From positions 1 through 16,342 of the forward strand of contig JAUIKZ010000020.1 in the NCBI GenBank assembly GCA_030433125.1: a stretch of DNA of 16,342 bases, written 5' to 3'. Source of the DNA: Alphaproteobacteria bacterium. GTDB taxonomy: Bacteria > Pseudomonadota > Alphaproteobacteria > UBA6184. This document shows, one piece after another, positions 15,091 through 16,342 of the stretch. Position 1 is the stretch's first letter, and the number at the start of each line of letters is the position of its first letter. The notes beneath the pieces are model-generated. The model worked only from the letters and a program-made list of their open reading frames with translations, was not told the DNA's origin and searched no databases. The position numbers and the translations under genes were made by a program.

Positions 15091-15753
15091 CTAGTCCAAC
15101 GTCAATTCAATGAAAAGCTGCTCAAGATCTCCATCATGTCGGCGGTCAATCACAGCTGGGTTTCTCATGTGTTCTGTTAGCAACGGCTGGAGTAGGACCT
15201 GTAAAATATCATGGGGGTTGATTTCTTCTGAAGAAAATTCAACGCTTTGTGGATCACAAATCAGTTGCAAATCACGCTCTTTCAACACCATGCGAGGGCC
15301 ACTCAATTTTAGTTTTACATGAATTCCCTTTTCAGCACTTTTTTGGATGTGCACGCACACCTCGCCTTTTTTGGTGAGGCTTGCGCTTAAAATGTTGATA
15401 AGACAAAGCAAAAGTCGCGAATACTCCCCCTCTCGTTCGAGCTGTTCTTCAAGGGCGTTAGTCCACGTGAGGTTCAGCCCCTCATGCGCTAAGTAATTTT
15501 GGGCGAACTGTTTTCCTTCTACTAGGCTAGGAGTGTCTTTTGCTTTTCCAAAGCCACAGGCGCCGCGAAAAAAGTTCAGCTTCGCAACTAAGCGCCTCAC
15601 GCTATCTGCTAGAAGCTTAATGGTCTCTTCGTCAGTTATACCATCTTCTATAAGAGAAAGTCCTATTTCCGCTGCGCCGGCAGGGGCAATGAGGTCGTGA
15701 CATAGGCGCGAGTTAAAGGCGCCAATCAGCTTTAGTGTTTCTTTGTGTACCAT
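15091..15753 (-). CDS. chpT: ChpT-like histidine phosphotransferase
   Basis: ChpT receives phosphate from the hybrid kinase CckA and passes it to CtrA and CpdR in the alphaproteobacterial cell-cycle relay; it is a dimer with a histidine-kinase-like fold that does not bind ATP. The protein has 220 residues. The phosphoacceptor lies in 'SRLCHDLIAPAGA', with H19 and D20 followed by 'EIGLSLIEDG', as in the family. 'DSVRRLVAKLNFFRGACGFGK' forms the second helix of the hairpin. The C-terminal half (about 85-215) is the diverged ATPase-like domain, with no N or G boxes visible. CckA and CtrA are not in the window. ATG at 15753 has no strong ribosome site. Confidence 0.85.
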   Translation of the reverse strand: MVHKETLKLIGAFNSRLCHDLIAPAGAAEIGLSLIEDGITDEETIKLLADSVRRLVAKLNFFRGACGFGKAKDTPSLVEGKQFAQNYLAHEGLNLTWTNALEEQLEREGEYSRLLLCLINILSASLTKKGEVCVHIQKSAEKGIHVKLKLSGPRMVLKERDLQLICDPQSVEFSSEEINPHDILQVLLQPLLTEHMRNPAVIDRRHDGDLEQLFIELTLD

Positions 15754-15981
15754 ATTATATTGATATCAAATCCTGTGGGATTTTGGAACTAAAATTTTAG
15801 CCGGCGGCCATCATCACATCCGTGCAGCAATCCCTGTTCAGTCAAAAGGCATTAGCTAGTGGGCAAGTTCTGGCCAAGATCTGCGGGGGCTGGCGTTTCG
15901 GACACAAGCGGTGCCACCTGAACGAGGGGCCACGGGGGGGGACAGACGTGGAAACTATGCAGCGTTGCCCATGAGAGACGA
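15754..15981. other. 228-base intergenic region between the Rpn-like gene and chpT
   Basis: Apart from two inverted repeats near the chpT start, nothing is recognised. The part from about 15800 to 15960 is richer in G and C than the genes beside it and includes a run of eight G (15934-15941). Short frames are open on both strands here, but none has a ribosome site or a familiar sequence. Confidence 0.4.
15789..15800. repeat. 12-bp perfect palindrome upstream of chpT
   Basis: CTAAAATTTTAG is a perfect palindrome 36 bases before the chpT-like start. A second small inverted repeat, AAATCC-TGTG-GGATTT (15768-15783), lies between it and the gene. Either could be an operator. Neither matches the CtrA box TTAA-N7-TTAA. 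Confidence 0.4.
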
Positions 15982-16342
15982 TTACTCTCTGCCGCCACCC
16001 CCACCACCGCGTTGAGAAACAGGAGCGTCTTGTGTGGCAGCAATATCCCTTTTTAACTCTTCGGTTAAACCCGGGTAAATCTCGTCTAGTTTTCCTTTAA
16101 TGGCAGAAAGTTTTTCTAATGTTACACCTGGCACTTTTTTTAATATTATCTCAACGCTACGGCCCTTCCTCTTATAATGTTTAATCAGCCCTAGAATCTC
16201 TCCCTTTTCGAGGCCGATTTGTTCACCCTTTTTAAGGCCGATTTGTTCACCCTCAGCTTTAGCTTTATCTTCCAACGCTCTCATATTATGATTATATAGA
16301 GTCAGCTGGCGCTCATATATTTGCAGCTCTTTTTCGCCCACA
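15982..16342 (-). CDS. C-terminal part of an Rpn/PD-(D/E)XK transposase-like protein (5' end beyond window)
   Basis: About 120 residues are visible, open to the right edge; the GTG at 16341 is probably internal. The visible part resembles the tail of recombination-promoting nuclease (Rpn) proteins: 'YERQLTLYN', a charged helix, then repeated 'GEQIGL-KGE' units, and 'LIKHYKRKGRS', a small helical end domain. The nuclease core would be in the missing N-terminal part, so the family call rests on the tail alone. Two 19-base identical segments (16211-16229 and 16235-16253, period 24) encode the repeats. The protein ends in an unusual RGGGGGGRE tail before TAA. Members of this family are often strain-variable and spread by horizontal transfer. 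Confidence 0.6.
   Translation of the reverse strand, partial: VGEKELQIYERQLTLYNHNMRALEDKAKAEGEQIGLKKGEQIGLEKGEILGLIKHYKRKGRSVEIILKKVPGVTLEKLSAIKGKLDEIYPGLTEELKRDIAATQDAPVSQRGGGGGGRE
16211..16253 (-). repeat. 24-bp-period tandem repeat inside the Rpn-like gene
   Basis: The 19-base segment beginning AGGCCGATTTG occurs at 16211-16229 and again at 16235-16253. The period of 24 bases keeps the frame and gives an eight-residue repeat (GEQIGL plus two residues). A third, diverged copy is visible in the protein as GEILGL. Copy number could change by slippage without breaking the frame. Confidence 0.75.

Noticed and set aside
15754..15759. TATAAT (minus strand) directly before the chpT ATG as a promoter
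   Set aside because: It would place the transcription start downstream of the only usable start codon before the phosphoacceptor histidine, so it is probably coincidental.
15852..16043. Minus-strand 63-codon frame overlapping the end of the Rpn-like gene
   Set aside because: It begins out of frame inside that gene, has no ribosome site and yields a proline/valine-rich sequence without family likeness. A plus-strand frame of about 50 codons in the same place (from about 15822) is equally unsupported.
1..16342. CRISPR array, prophage, defence island or biosynthetic cluster
   Set aside because: No regularly spaced repeats, no integrase or phage genes, and no adjacent nuclease/helicase/toxin sets. 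The only candidate mobile-type gene is the truncated Rpn-like end.

Overview
The window looks like a chromosomal segment of an alphaproteobacterium, probably an intracellular or host-associated lineage of the Holosporales/Rickettsiales type. The evidence is an alphaproteobacterial-style RNA polymerase beta subunit of 1391 residues, a ChpT-type histidine phosphotransferase, a DUF2948 protein, a double cold-shock-domain protein, an exported ankyrin-repeat protein and the end of an Rpn/PD-(D/E)XK-like protein. The lineage call is inference from gene content; no rRNA is present to settle it.

Positions 1-10563 (minus strand) hold one conserved information-processing cluster. In transcription order it is tRNA-Trp(CCA), secE, nusG, rplK, rplA, rplJ, rplL, rpoB and rpoC. 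rpoC is cut by the left edge after about 1038 residues. SecE is the essential translocon subunit, NusG couples and paces transcription, L11/L1/L10/L7-L12 build the two ribosomal stalks, and beta/beta' form the catalytic core of RNA polymerase. Regulatory structures sit in the gaps: a hairpin before rplK, a well-formed L10-type leader before rplJ, and a compact intrinsic terminator between rplL and rpoB that probably lowers the rpoBC:ribosomal-protein ratio. tuf, often found just upstream of this tRNA-Trp in proteobacteria, is not there.

Positions 10564-16342 are accessory or lineage-specific. On the plus strand lie an exported ankyrin-repeat protein (10807-12129), a double cold-shock-domain protein (13114-13686) and a DUF2948 protein (14040-14504). 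On the minus strand lie a secreted lytic transglycosylase-like protein (12216-13043), an outer-membrane beta-barrel candidate (14511-15083) directly downstream of a chpT-like gene (15091-15753), and the C-terminal part of an Rpn-like protein running off the right edge (15982-16342). The non-coding gaps carry inverted repeats, notably a perfect 11-bp pair in the divergent transglycosylase/cold-shock promoter and a 10-bp pair closing an 89-nt potential stem-loop at 13801-13889.

I found no convincing undescribed multi-gene defence, mobile or biosynthetic system. The most worthwhile leads are the structured non-coding elements, the exported ankyrin protein, and the coupling of chpT with an outer-membrane protein gene.
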